A program made the translations under genes and the position numbers. Shown here piece by piece: positions 34,665-43,717 of a stretch of 64,000 nucleotides of DNA. The stretch comes from Hyphomicrobiales bacterium (lineage in GTDB: Bacteria; Pseudomonadota; Alphaproteobacteria; Rhizobiales; Rhizobiaceae), in contig UCII01000001.1 of the NCBI GenBank assembly GCA_900472485.1, positions 245,986 through 309,985 of the forward strand, written 5' to 3'. The notes beneath the pieces are model-generated. The model saw only the letters and a program-made list of their open reading frames with translations. It had not been told where the DNA came from and ran no database searches. Position 1 is the first letter of the stretch, and each line of letters begins with the position of its first letter.

Positions 34665-35435
34665 ATGTATTTCGAATTGAAGGATACCACGGCTGATCTT
34701 CTGGCCAAGTGTCGCCGTCACGAAGAGCTTTGCGATCTTCCGCTCGATCTGATCGCCTCGGAAGATGAGGCCTATGACATCCAGGCCGCGGCGCAGGATG
34801 CAATCGGCTTTGAGCGCAAGGGCTATGCGATTGTCGGCACGAACGATCTGTCGTGCCGGATGCTCGGTCTCAAGGGGCCGATCTATTCCGAAATCCCGTC
34901 CGCCGCCCTGCAAAAGAGGGCGCAAAGCTTCCGTCTGCCGCCGGGAACCATCGGAATACAAAGTGAGTTCGTTTTCACGATGCTGAGGCCATTTCCGGAC
35001 GAAGGCGAGCAAATCTCCGTCGATAGCGTGGCAGAGGCGATCATGAGCTGCCGCCCTGCAATCGGGGTCGTCGGCCGCCGGACGCGGCAAGCGTTTGCCG
35101 GCGCAAACGCTGCGATTGCGGATTTCGGCCTGCATGTCGCGACGCTCTGCGGCGACCATGCCGCAAATGTGGACATCGGCGCTCTTTCGAGAATCGAGGT
35201 TACGGCGTTTCTGTTTCGGCAGACCATGGTGTCGGGCAGCTCGTCGGCGGTCATGGGCAATCCGCTGAACGCGGTTGCGTGGCTAGCCGCGGCGCTTGCT
35301 GCAAAGGGCAGGCGGCTCGAGCCGAGCGATATCGTGGCGACCGGCTCCTGCACTGCGGTCCTCCAGGTCCGCGCCGGCCAACATCTGGCCGTCGACTTCG
35401 GGCCGCTCGGCCAGGTCGAATGCGTCTTCAATTAA
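34665..35435 (+). CDS. 2-keto-4-pentenoate hydratase-like protein (MhpD/FAH superfamily)
   Basis: A 256-residue member of the hydratase/decarboxylase branch of the fumarylacetoacetase superfamily. Recognisable parts are YDIQAAAQDA, VGTNDLSCRMLGLKGP, the metal-site strand QSEFVFTMLRPF with its Glu, and GNPLNAVAWLAAALAAKGRRL followed by DIVATGSCTAVLQVRAG. Relatives hydrate 2-hydroxypentadienoate in aromatic meta-cleavage pathways, but no meta-cleavage genes are nearby. The start at 34665 follows GGAGCG; longer starts are unsupported. Confidence 0.8.
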   Translation: MYFELKDTTADLLAKCRRHEELCDLPLDLIASEDEAYDIQAAAQDAIGFERKGYAIVGTNDLSCRMLGLKGPIYSEIPSAALQKRAQSFRLPPGTIGIQSEFVFTMLRPFPDEGEQISVDSVAEAIMSCRPAIGVVGRRTRQAFAGANAAIADFGLHVATLCGDHAANVDIGALSRIEVTAFLFRQTMVSGSSSAVMGNPLNAVAWLAAALAAKGRRLEPSDIVATGSCTAVLQVRAGQHLAVDFGPLGQVECVFN

Positions 35436-35463
35436 AATGAATCAAGAGCCGAAAGGACAGATA

Positions 35464-35622
35464 ATGCGGCCGCAGCGAAAGCCATTCGTGGTCGAAATCA
35501 AGAAAAACAGGCGCACCCGCTCAAAATCCTCTCTTGAGCAAGCAAAGCGTGAGAGCATGAGCGCGCAGAAAGGTGCTGTGGCGAGCGCGGGCCTGATCCC
35601 TCAGCGTGGAGATCGGGGCTGA
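35464..35622 (+). CDS. Small basic protein of unknown function
   Basis: A 52-residue, strongly basic protein (many Arg and Lys between residues 2 and 35). The ATG at 35464 follows AAAGGACAG; an ATG at 35437 in the same frame is an alternative. Its stop overlaps the next gene's start (TGATG). The gene is 28 bases downstream of the hydratase gene and probably co-transcribed. The charge suggests nucleic-acid or membrane-surface contact, but no family is recognised. Confidence 0.6.
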   Translation: MRPQRKPFVVEIKKNRRTRSKSSLEQAKRESMSAQKGAVASAGLIPQRGDRG

Positions 35623-35861
35623 TGGTCAGTCGGAACATTCCTCACGAATATTTCCTGCTATCCGCTACAAGGGAGGAAGGCCCTGTTGTCGGCTATGTCA
35701 ACGGCAAACCGATTTCTGCTGCCGTCGTGGACAGAAACGGCAGCCGCTATCGGTTCGTCGGCGTTGCCATGCGGGATCGCCAGGGCAGGCTCGATGTCCT
35801 GGCGCTCAGGCAGGGAGAATGGATCGTCGCGCCAGACCTGATCTATGAGGCGGCAGCCTAG
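35622..35861 (+). CDS. Small protein, coupled to the basic upstream gene
   Basis: A 79-residue protein beginning one base inside the previous stop. It is predicted mainly beta-stranded (GPVVGYVNGKPISAAVVDRNGSRYRFVGVA and LDVLALRQGEWIVAPDLIYEAA). No membrane segment or known domain is seen. The one-base overlap implies it works with the 52-residue basic protein. Confidence 0.65.
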   Translation: MVSRNIPHEYFLLSATREEGPVVGYVNGKPISAAVVDRNGSRYRFVGVAMRDRQGRLDVLALRQGEWIVAPDLIYEAAA

Positions 35862-35970
35862 TGCCGAGCCCGGTAGGTATCCCATAGCATCAGCTCCTGG
35901 TCGAATATTTCAGCCCTTCGGCGACTTCCGTCTGGTGGTCGATCTCGATCAGGACGCCGCGGATACCATC

Positions 35971-36696
35971 TCAGGCGATCATATAGCCACCATCGATCGG
36001 CATGGAGATGCCGTTCACCATGGCCGCCGCGTCGGAAAGCAAGAACAGGATCACCTCCGCAACCTCTGCCGGTTCGACAAAGCGGCCCGCCGGAATGCGA
36101 TCGCGCATGGGTGCGGCCTTTTCGGGATCGCTCCATGCCTTGACCGCCATCGGTGTCAGCGTCACCGTCGGATGCACGCCGTTGACGCGAATGCCCTTGG
36201 GTGCCAGTTCCCTGGCCATCACGCGCGTCAGGCCGTCCAGGCCGCCCTTCGATGCACAATAGGACGCGTGATCCGGTATGCCGATAAAGGCGGCAATGGA
36301 GGAGACATTGACGATTGCGCCGGGAAGGCCTTTGCCGATCAATGAGCGAGCGAATTCCTGGGCCACGATCATCGGCGCGCGGGTGTTGACCGCATGCAGG
36401 TGGTCGAAGGCTTCGACCGTGGTCTCAAGGAACGGCTGCAGCTCGGTCGTGCCTGCGCAGTTGACAAGATAATCTGCCGGAAGCGAAGCGATTGCTGCCT
36501 CCCGTGTTCTATCGGCGTCGGCAAGATCGACCTGAATGGCTTCGCAGCCCAGCTGATCATGCAAGGAAGCGACGTCCGCTGCGCTTCTGGTCAGTGCCAC
36601 GACATGCGCACCGCGTTTTACCAGCATTTCCGCCGTCACTCGGCCGATGCCCTTGCCAGCGCCGGTGACGATCACTCTCTTGCCTTCGAAACTCAT
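35971..36696 (-). CDS. Short-chain dehydrogenase (L-xylulose reductase-like)
   Basis: A 241-residue NAD(P)-dependent short-chain dehydrogenase. Cofactor motif VTGAGKGIGR (about 9-18), NCAGTT (about 77-82), catalytic Tyr and Lys in YCASKGG, and the C-terminal NGISMPIDGGYMIA. It resembles dicarbonyl/L-xylulose reductases, which interconvert ketoses and polyols. The start at 36696 was chosen over the frame to 36900, whose extra 68 residues have no family match. It is divergent from the PfkB kinase gene. Confidence 0.88.
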   Translation of the reverse strand: MSFEGKRVIVTGAGKGIGRVTAEMLVKRGAHVVALTRSAADVASLHDQLGCEAIQVDLADADRTREAAIASLPADYLVNCAGTTELQPFLETTVEAFDHLHAVNTRAPMIVAQEFARSLIGKGLPGAIVNVSSIAAFIGIPDHASYCASKGGLDGLTRVMARELAPKGIRVNGVHPTVTLTPMAVKAWSDPEKAAPMRDRIPAGRFVEPAEVAEVILFLLSDAAAMVNGISMPIDGGYMIA

Positions 36697-37102
36697 CGGA
36701 ACTTCCTCTTTCGATCTCCTGCCTGTTTCCCAATCGAAGAGGCGAATGCGGCGGGGGTCAATATGAAAATGCAGCGTTCTATCCGAAGCGAACCGAATTT
36801 CTCCGCGAGCGAAGGCATCCGCAAACAGCGCAAGCCGCTGAATTTCACGGTGTCTGTTTCGGCGATCCATAATTGCCGCGTCGAAGGGTCGCGCTCGCAA
36901 GCCGCTGGAATCGTGCTTGAATTCATTGCGAATGCTGAAATTGTGACGAAGAGAAGAATGCTTCTGGTCGAACGTTCAACGCAGCATATATGTTTCGCCA
37001 GCGTCTCTTTTTGCTGGAAAACAATCAGTCTTGCGATGAGGGTGGAGCGCAGCGACAGGCCGCCGCAGGCTGAGAACAACAGGGATCGAAAGCAGGATTG
37101 CA
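36697..37102. promoter_or_regulatory. Divergent promoter region of the polyol genes
   Basis: A 406-base gap between the leftward dehydrogenase and the rightward kinase. No gene is supported; both promoters are expected here. No obvious operator palindrome was found. Confidence 0.4.
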
Positions 37103-38080
37103 ATGAGTTCAGCACTGGCACCCGACCAGCTTGGTCCCACGGTCTGCGTCGGGGAAATCCTCGTGGAAATCGTTGCCACGACGGTCGGCAACGGTTTCAT
37201 GGATGCACAGCCGCTCGTCGGACCGTTTGCCAGCGGCGCGCCGGCGATCTTCATTTCCCAGTGCGGGCGGCTTGGCGGCAGCGCGGCGATGATCGGCGCT
37301 GTCGGCGCCGATGATTTCGGCCGGGTCAATCTCGAAAGGCTCAAGGGCGACGGCGTCGATATCTCGGCAATATCCATCGACCCGGACTATCCGACCGGCA
37401 GCGCCTTCGTTCGCTACCGCAAGGACGGTTCCCGCGACTTCGTTTATAATATCGCGACGTCCGCGGCTGCTCGCTTTGGCTGGAGCGAAGGTGTCCGCAA
37501 TCTCATCGGCCGTGCCGGACACCTGCATGTGATGGGCTCGGCGCTATCCGTTCCGAGCGCGTGTGAGGTGATCGACAGGGCAGTCGATATCGTCAAGGCC
37601 CGCGGCGGCACGCTTTCCGTCGATCCGAACATTCGCAAGGAACTCAAGCTCGACGAGGCGACCGACTGGCGGTTTGCCCGGCTCGTGGCCAAGGCAGATT
37701 TGCTGCTGCCCTCTGGGGAGGAGCTTGAACGTGCGGCCGGCGTCGAGGGCGAAACCAATGCGATCCGCCGCCTGTTTGAAATCGGAGTCAAGGAAATCGT
37801 ACTGAAACGCGGAGTTAATGGCGCGACTTATTACAGCAGGGAAGGCGAGCGCATCGATGCGCCAGCCTTCATCGTCAGGGAAATCGATCCGACCGGCGCC
37901 GGAGATTGCTTCGGCGGCGCCTATCTCACCTGTCGCCGTCTGGGCATGTCGGCGGCAGACGCCCTGACCTATGCGGCTGCGGCAGGCGCGCGCAATGTCA
38001 CTGTTGTCGGCCCGATGGAGGGGGCCGGCACCCGAGAGCAACTCGACGCGTTCATCGCAGCCACGAAAAGGCGTTCCTGA
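37103..38080 (+). CDS. PfkB-family sugar kinase
   Basis: A 325-residue ribokinase/PfkB family kinase. GRLGGSAAMIGAVGADDFG (about 51-69) is the N-terminal signature and IDPTGAGDCFGGAYL (about 264-278) the C-terminal one, including the catalytic Asp of GAGD. It phosphorylates a ketose or related sugar with ATP. Downstream dehydrogenases that would make ketoses from polyols suggest a tagatose- or fructose-like substrate, as in Agrobacterium galactitol use; this is inference. Confidence 0.9.
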   Translation: MSSALAPDQLGPTVCVGEILVEIVATTVGNGFMDAQPLVGPFASGAPAIFISQCGRLGGSAAMIGAVGADDFGRVNLERLKGDGVDISAISIDPDYPTGSAFVRYRKDGSRDFVYNIATSAAARFGWSEGVRNLIGRAGHLHVMGSALSVPSACEVIDRAVDIVKARGGTLSVDPNIRKELKLDEATDWRFARLVAKADLLLPSGEELERAAGVEGETNAIRRLFEIGVKEIVLKRGVNGATYYSREGERIDAPAFIVREIDPTGAGDCFGGAYLTCRRLGMSAADALTYAAAAGARNVTVVGPMEGAGTREQLDAFIAATKRRS

Positions 38081-38263
38081 CGCAGATCCGTTTCGGCGAA
38101 GAGGCGGTGCTTGGAGGTACAGGCTGTTCGATGACGATCGCTCCATAAGCGCGATGGACTGATCGCACTGCGGATGTCGGAGACTATCTCGAGTTTTGCC
38201 AATGATTGCCCGGTCTGCAGTGCCGGCAAATGATAGCTGTTTTGATCTAAGGAGGAGAAGACG

Positions 38264-38989
38264 ATGGACGAATTGAAGGGGAAAATTGCCGCAGTGACCG
38301 GTGCGGCGTCAGGGATCGGGCTGGCCTCGACGGAAGCCATGATTGCGGCGGGGGCAAAGGTCATCCTCGTCGATCGCGATGAGAGCGCATTGGCATCGGT
38401 ATGCGAGCGCCTGGGCGAACTTGCCATTCCGCTTGTCGTCGATCTGCTCGATGCGGAGCAGTGCGCCGGGCTGCTGGAGGGCATCCTTGCCAAGGTCGAT
38501 CATCTCGACATCTTTCATGCGAATGCCGGCACCTATATTGGCGGTGACCTGGTGGAAGCCAATCTCGATGCCATAGACAGGATGCTCAACCTCAACGTCA
38601 ATGTCGTCATCAAGAATGTCCGCACCGTCGCGCCGCACATGATCGAGCGCGGGACGGGTGACATCATCGTCACGAGTTCGGTCGCCGGGCATTCGGCAAT
38701 CCCTTGGGAGCCTGTCTATTCGCCCTCGAAATGGGCAATGACCAGCTTCGTCCAGGCCATGCGGCGCCAGCTTCTGAAGAGCGGTGTTCGGGTCGGCTCT
38801 GTCTCTCCGGGCCCGGTCATCAGCGCCTTGCTCGCCGATTGGCCCAAGGAAAATCTGCGCAAGGCCAAGGAAGCCGGCGCCTTGATCGAGCCCAAGGAAG
38901 TCGCCGATGCCATCATGTTCATGCTGACACGTCCGCGCAACGTGACGATCCGCGACGTCGTAGTTCTGCCGAGCGCCTTCGATATCTGA
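38264..38989 (+). CDS. Short-chain dehydrogenase (ribitol/polyol dehydrogenase-like)
   Basis: A 241-residue short-chain dehydrogenase with VTGAASGIGLAS (about 11-22), HANAGTYIGG, and the catalytic YSPSK. Overall it resembles ribitol 2-dehydrogenase-type enzymes, oxidising a polyol to a ketose with NAD+. The start at 38264 follows AAGGAGGAGA. The next dehydrogenase gene begins 11 bases downstream, so they form an operon. Confidence 0.88.
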   Translation: MDELKGKIAAVTGAASGIGLASTEAMIAAGAKVILVDRDESALASVCERLGELAIPLVVDLLDAEQCAGLLEGILAKVDHLDIFHANAGTYIGGDLVEANLDAIDRMLNLNVNVVIKNVRTVAPHMIERGTGDIIVTSSVAGHSAIPWEPVYSPSKWAMTSFVQAMRRQLLKSGVRVGSVSPGPVISALLADWPKENLRKAKEAGALIEPKEVADAIMFMLTRPRNVTIRDVVVLPSAFDI

Positions 38990-39000
38990 GGAGCAAAGCC

Positions 39001-39774
39001 ATGGGTTATCAGGAGAAATTCCGGCTCGATGGCGAGCGGGCCGTGGTTACCGGCGGTGGCCGCGCCATCGGCCTTTGCTGCGTAGAGGCACTGGCTGAAG
39101 CTGGCGCTGCAGTCGTTGTCATCGAGCGTGACGAGGCCGATGCACGGGGAGCTTTCGCTTTGCGAGACAAGGGTTACGACATCGATCTGCGGATCGGCGA
39201 CGTCACGGACTCCGCGCGAATGGAAGCGATCGCGACGGATCTTGCCGATGGTGGCCGTGCCGCGACGATCCTGGTGAACAATGCCGGGATCGGCCAGAGC
39301 GGCGTACCCTCGCAGGATGTCAGCGACGCCGATTGGCTGCGAATGATGGATGTCAATGTCAACGGCGTGTTCTGGTGCTCGCGCGCCTTTGGTCGTCACA
39401 TGATTACTCGGAAACGCGGCGCCGTCGTCAATCTCGGCTCGATGTCCGGCATCATCTGCAACAGGCCGCAACCGCAGACGCCATACAACGTTTCCAAGGC
39501 GGCGGTCCATCATCTCACGCGGTCGATGGCGGCGGAATGGGCAGAGCATGGCGTCCGGGTGAATGCCGTCGCTCCGACCTATATCGAGACGCCTATGGTG
39601 ATGGCGGTCGTGGCCAATCGTCAACGCATTCCGACCTGGCTTGCCGATACGCCGATGGGGCGGATGGGAACGCCAGAGGAAGTCGCCAGCGCGGTTCTCT
39701 TCCTTGCATCGGACGCTGCGAGCCTGATGACGGGCGCGATCGTCAACGTGGATGCCGGCTTCACCTGCTGGTAG
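39001..39774 (+). CDS. Short-chain dehydrogenase (galactitol/arabinitol dehydrogenase-like)
   Basis: A 257-residue short-chain dehydrogenase with VTGGGRAIGLCC (about 15-26), NNAGIGQSG, catalytic YNVSKAAVHHL, and the C-terminal VDAGFTCW. It looks most like galactitol or D-arabinitol dehydrogenases of rhizobia. With the preceding dehydrogenase and the kinase, it points to sugar-alcohol catabolism, but no transporter gene for polyols is next to it. The start at 39001 follows GAGGAGC. Confidence 0.88.
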   Translation: MGYQEKFRLDGERAVVTGGGRAIGLCCVEALAEAGAAVVVIERDEADARGAFALRDKGYDIDLRIGDVTDSARMEAIATDLADGGRAATILVNNAGIGQSGVPSQDVSDADWLRMMDVNVNGVFWCSRAFGRHMITRKRGAVVNLGSMSGIICNRPQPQTPYNVSKAAVHHLTRSMAAEWAEHGVRVNAVAPTYIETPMVMAVVANRQRIPTWLADTPMGRMGTPEEVASAVLFLASDAASLMTGAIVNVDAGFTCW

Positions 39775-40110
39775 GCCTGTCCTGCGTCGGAGCGCATTCC
39801 CTCCGCGTAAAGCCGGTCGGCGGAACCCATGCTACACGGCTTGCATTCGGCTGTGGCGTACCCTTTTGCCGCCGGCAGAGGTCTCACATTCCGGGAGCCG
39901 GCTGACTATATATAGCCGGAGCGGTGATCCTGGCGAGGGGCGAGCATCCTCGTAGTCGCGTTTGAGCTTACTCAACCTTGATGTCGCAAATGATCTGGAT
40001 ATTTTACCAGATTAAGTAGTACGCTTTCGATGCCCATACCGGTACGGGATTCGTCGCTGCCCTCGGGCCAGGGGGATCACCGTCAAGGAAACGATAAGCA
40101 GGTAGTTGTC
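39775..40110. other. Intergenic region
   Basis: About 335 bases with no supported gene. The region near 39960-40020 is AT-richer and probably contains the promoter of the downstream methyltransferase gene. No clear terminator was seen after the dehydrogenase. Confidence 0.4.
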
Positions 40111-41451
40111 ATGTTCCTAGAAGCAGCCCTTTCTCGCTTGATCAAAATCGGAACGCTTACGGTCACTTTTCCGGACGGTTCCATGCGCAGTTTCGGTACG
40201 GGATCGGAACCGCGCGCAGCGATGAAAATCAATACCGCCCGTGCAAAACGCCGTCTGCTCCTCAATCCGGCCCTGGCGCTGGGTGAAGGCTACATGGACG
40301 GCGAAGTCGAGCCGGGATCCGGCGATCTCTATGAAATGGTGGACCTGCTTGCCCTCAACTTGATGGAAGGGGGGAGCCATCCTTTTGAGAAGCTGATGGA
40401 AAAGATCCGCTGGCTGCGGCGAAATCTCGATCAATTGAACTTCGCCGGTCGTTCGAAGCGCAATGTCGCGCATCACTACGATCTCGACGCGCGGCTCTAT
40501 TCGCTGATGCTGGATGAGGACCGGCAATATTCCTGCGCCTATTTCCCCGTCGGTGACGAAACGCTCGAGGAAGCTCAGCTCAAGAAGAAGCGGCATATCG
40601 CATCGAAACTCATGCTCGATCGCCCGGGCCTCGAGGTTCTGGACATCGGCTGCGGATGGGGCGGCATGGCGCTCTATCTCGCCAGGGAATTCGGTGCTCG
40701 GGTGACGGGTCTTACGCTTTCCGAGGAGCAATTGCTGGCCGCACGAGCCCGCGCGAAGGACGCAGGGCTGGAGCATATGGTCACGTTCGAACTGCTGGAT
40801 TATCGCTCCTGGACGCGTCCGGTCGACCGCGTCGTCTCGGTCGGCATGTTCGAGCATGTGGGTATCAACCACTACAAGACCTTCTTCGACAAGATCCGCT
40901 CCGTGCTCAAGGAGGATGGCGTCGCACTGATCCACGCAATCGGTCGGGCCGATGGTCCAGGCAGCACGAATCCGTGGATTGCGAAATATATCTTCCCCGG
41001 CGGCTATTCGCCGGCGGTCTCCGAAGTCCTGTCCGTGGTTGAGAAATCCGGCCTCTGGACGACCGACATCGAGATCCTGCGGCTGCATTATGCCAAGACG
41101 CTCGAGCAGTGGCGCGACCGCTTCATGAAGAACAGAAACACCTTGGCCAAGCTCTATGACGAGCGGTTCTGTCGGATGTTTGAATTCTACCTCGTCGGAT
41201 CCGAACTTGCCTTCCGTCGCATGGGTCACATGAACTGGCAATTGCAGCTGACGAAGAACGTTTCCGCCCTACCATTGGCCCGTGACTACATGGTCGATAT
41301 CGAGCGGGCGCGGGCTGTCATTGCCGAGCAGGGGAAGGCGGGGCCGATCGAAGCCGCGAGCGCGCGGGCAAGGCGAGATCTGACCTTGCATGACGAGCGC
41401 AAATCCCGCCAGCAAAATCAATCTGGAGCCGAGTCTTCGTGCAACCTTTAG
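40111..41451 (+). CDS. Cyclopropane-fatty-acyl-phospholipid synthase family protein
   Basis: A 446-residue S-adenosylmethionine-dependent enzyme that converts unsaturated phospholipid acyl chains to cyclopropane derivatives. The N-terminal lipid-binding region (about 1-110) is followed by the methyltransferase core. The core has HHYDLDARLYSLML, YSCAYF, the SAM motif LDIGCGWGGMALYLA (about 177-191), FEHVG and the YIFPGGYSP segment. The ATG at 40111 is used; no strong ribosome binding site is seen and the frame extends upstream to 40030. Rhizobia often carry several such paralogues. Confidence 0.88.
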   Translation: MFLEAALSRLIKIGTLTVTFPDGSMRSFGTGSEPRAAMKINTARAKRRLLLNPALALGEGYMDGEVEPGSGDLYEMVDLLALNLMEGGSHPFEKLMEKIRWLRRNLDQLNFAGRSKRNVAHHYDLDARLYSLMLDEDRQYSCAYFPVGDETLEEAQLKKKRHIASKLMLDRPGLEVLDIGCGWGGMALYLAREFGARVTGLTLSEEQLLAARARAKDAGLEHMVTFELLDYRSWTRPVDRVVSVGMFEHVGINHYKTFFDKIRSVLKEDGVALIHAIGRADGPGSTNPWIAKYIFPGGYSPAVSEVLSVVEKSGLWTTDIEILRLHYAKTLEQWRDRFMKNRNTLAKLYDERFCRMFEFYLVGSELAFRRMGHMNWQLQLTKNVSALPLARDYMVDIERARAVIAEQGKAGPIEAASARARRDLTLHDERKSRQQNQSGAESSCNL

Positions 41452-41557
41452 AAACCGCTTGCAGCCCGGCATGAGGATTTGGCTGGACATGGGACACAAT
41501 GTCTTGCCCGGCCATTCCTTCAGTAGCTAGCCGATACATATAGGCGCGTTGTGGCGA

Positions 41558-41613
41558 GCAGGCGTCGCGCCTGCAATTAGGGCGTTTGCGCGTCGGTATG
41601 GCTGCAAACGCCC
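41558..41613. terminator. Two adjacent perfect hairpins downstream of the cyclopropane synthase gene
   Basis: GCAGGCG-TCG-CGCCTGC (41558-41574) is followed after five bases by GGGCGTTTGC (41580-41589) and its exact complement GCAAACGCCC (41604-41613), with a 14-base loop. They lie about 110 bases beyond the gene's stop. Without a T-run they may be a rho-dependent or processing signal, or part of a small structured RNA. Confidence 0.5.
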
Positions 41614-41818
41614 GATATACTCGCGCAAATGCAACATCCCTGTGGCTTATGGCCCACACTCGTCGATTGAGTTTGTATGGTGATGGTATTGGCGAACTTG
41701 TCATCACAGGTCTCGAGTGGCTATGAGGTCATCACCACTTGATGATGAGACATGTCGCCTCTTTCGGCCTCATCCGTCGAAGAAGCGATATCAATATACG
41801 GGGTTTGTTAGGACAGGA

Positions 41819-42586
41819 ATGCGCTCAACCAAGAATGAAAAGACTCTTTCCCGGCGGGCTTTCATGCTGGGGTCTATCTCTGCGACGGCAGCGCTTGCGG
41901 GCTGTGCTACCACGGCCTCCGTTCCAACTCCCATTGCAGCTCCCGTTCGTATGCCGCCCGTCGTTCCTGTGGCGTCAGAACCTCAGAGCGTCACTACGCC
42001 CGATCTCGAACTCGAAGCACGCTATGCCTCCGTGGTCGATGGCGGTCATGTCATTCCGGCAGTTCCCTATCGCAAGCTGGACCCCAAATTCTATCGTCAG
42101 CGCGTTCCCGATCCGACCGGCGAGGCGCCCGGTACAGTCGTCGTGGATACGGCATCAAGATTTCTCTATGTCGTGGAGCGCGGCGGCACGGCCATGCGCT
42201 ATGGTGTCGGCATCGGCCGCGACGGCTTCGCATGGCAGGGCGAAGGGATCATTCATTGGCGGCAGCATTGGCCGCGCTGGAAGCCGCCGGGCGACATGAT
42301 CGCCCGCAAACCGGAACTCGCGAAATATTCCGTCGCCAATGGCGGTATGGACCCGGGCATCAAGAACCCGCTCGGTGCCCGCGCGCTCTATATCTTCCAG
42401 AACGGCAAGGATACGCTCTACCGTCTGCATGGCTCGCCGGAATGGCGCTCGATCGGCAAGGCAGCGTCGTCTGGCTGCGTTCGACTAATCAATCAGGACG
42501 TCATCGACCTCTACGAACGCATTCCATACCACGCGCGTATCGTCGTTCATCAGACGCCGCTTCAAAGCAAGGCGATTTCTGCCTGA
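41819..42586 (+). CDS. L,D-transpeptidase (YkuD family), exported
   Basis: A 255-residue exported L,D-transpeptidase that forms non-classical cross-links in peptidoglycan or attaches proteins to it. The N-terminus has a Tat-like SRRAFMLGS and a lipobox LAGC (about 18-21 after it), suggesting a lipoprotein. The YkuD catalytic domain ends in LHGSPEWRSIGKAASSGCVRL, with the active Cys in SGC. I chose the ATG at 41819 after GGACAGG. A terminator hairpin follows seven bases after the stop. Confidence 0.9.
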   Translation: MRSTKNEKTLSRRAFMLGSISATAALAGCATTASVPTPIAAPVRMPPVVPVASEPQSVTTPDLELEARYASVVDGGHVIPAVPYRKLDPKFYRQRVPDPTGEAPGTVVVDTASRFLYVVERGGTAMRYGVGIGRDGFAWQGEGIIHWRQHWPRWKPPGDMIARKPELAKYSVANGGMDPGIKNPLGARALYIFQNGKDTLYRLHGSPEWRSIGKAASSGCVRLINQDVIDLYERIPYHARIVVHQTPLQSKAISA

Positions 42587-42592
42587 GTCAAA

Positions 42593-42620
42593 TCGGCTCC
42601 CTTGGGAAGGGGAGCCGATG
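42593..42620. terminator. Bidirectional terminator between convergent genes
   Basis: ATCGGCTCCC (42593-42602), an eight-base loop, then GGGAGCCGAT (42611-42620) form a perfect 10-pair stem. It lies seven bases after the L,D-transpeptidase stop and about 24 bases past the stop of the convergent epimerase gene, so it can serve both transcripts. Confidence 0.75.
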
Positions 42621-42643
42621 CTTCGGCGCAATGGAGTGCCGTA

Positions 42644-43540
42644 TTACGGAAGACGGCTGCGCTGCTGACTTTGACGCTGGGCCTCCTGAGCAGCCTTGAG
42701 CTGCGCCTTCGTATACATCAGCGCATGTTCGGCGAGGTCGCGGCCATCGTCCCAGAGGTTGCGCCAGATGCCGAGAATGCCTTCGAGCGGCTGGCCGACG
42801 ACGCGCGAGGAGAAGGATTCGAACGTAATGGGTCCTTTATAGCCGGAACGGACGAGAGCCCTGAAGACGCCGGTAAGATCGATCGTGCCCGAGCCCATAT
42901 AGCCGCGGTGGGAATCGCCGGTGTGGAAATATCCAAGGTAGTCGCCGGTTTCGAGAATGGCGGCCTGAATATCGGATTCCTCGATATTCATGTGATAGAC
43001 ATCGAGATGCACCTTCACGTTCGGCATGCCGATGCGTTTGCACATCTCCACGGCCTGGGCGGCCGTGTTCAGCACGTTGGATTCATAGCGGTTGACCACC
43101 TCCAGCACTAGCGTGATGTTGCTTTTCGCTGCCGTTTCGGCCACCTGGCGCAGGATGTCGACCGATTGCGCGACGCCGGTAGCCGTCGTCGGCTCGGTAT
43201 ATTTGCCGAAAGCAGAATGGAGGATGCCGCCGATATAGTCGCCGCCGCAATCGCGGCAGACGGCGATCGCCTGTTCCAGCTTTTCCTTACCGCGCCGACC
43301 CTTCTCCTTGTCCCCGCTTGAGATGTCGGTTTCAAAATCGAGACCAAGCGAGAAGTTGATGCCGATGCCGCTCTTCTCCAGCTGCCGGCGGGTGAATTCC
43401 GGATCGATCAGGCTTGGATCGAGCGCCGGAGCCTCGATGAAATCGTAACCCACCTCGGCGCTTTTTGCGATTGCGCGGGCGCATTCGTCGCGGCTCCAGC
43501 CGGCCTCCCATACCAGCGCGTGAACTCCTAGTTTGTTCAT
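42644..43540 (-). CDS. Sugar phosphate isomerase/epimerase (ketose 3-epimerase-like TIM barrel)
   Basis: A 298-residue TIM-barrel protein of the xylose-isomerase-like family, closest in style to D-tagatose/L-ribulose 3-epimerases. Likely metal ligands are Glu in LVLEVVNRYE, Asp and His in HLDVYHMN, and Glu in ITFESFSS. The ATG at 43540 follows GAGGACGAG. It is divergent from the LacI gene across a promoter with LacI-type operators, so it belongs to the sugar cassette. It probably epimerises the ketose before phosphorylation by the FGGY kinase. Confidence 0.85.
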   Translation of the reverse strand: MNKLGVHALVWEAGWSRDECARAIAKSAEVGYDFIEAPALDPSLIDPEFTRRQLEKSGIGINFSLGLDFETDISSGDKEKGRRGKEKLEQAIAVCRDCGGDYIGGILHSAFGKYTEPTTATGVAQSVDILRQVAETAAKSNITLVLEVVNRYESNVLNTAAQAVEMCKRIGMPNVKVHLDVYHMNIEESDIQAAILETGDYLGYFHTGDSHRGYMGSGTIDLTGVFRALVRSGYKGPITFESFSSRVVGQPLEGILGIWRNLWDDGRDLAEHALMYTKAQLKAAQEAQRQSQQRSRLP

Positions 43541-43717
43541 GCTCGTCCTCCCGATTTCGTGGATGCAAAAAATATTTGCTGCAATGCGAAAGACATGAAT
43601 CGTTTTATACTTGGAAACGCTCACGTTGACACTGCATCTATGCTGGTATAGCTTACAATAAAACGTTTCACCAGAATTTTCGTAGTATCAATCTAAGATT
43701 GTTGAAGGGAGGGCAGA
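43541..43717. promoter_or_regulatory. Divergent promoter with LacI-type operators
   Basis: The gap between the epimerase gene and the lacI-type gene contains AAAACGTTTC (43660-43669, core AAACGTTT at 43661-43668), which is typical of LacI-family operators. It also has an inverted pair CGTTTT...GAAACG between 43601 and 43619. Two sites between divergent genes allow looping and joint control by the LacI protein. Binding is inferred. Confidence 0.6.
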
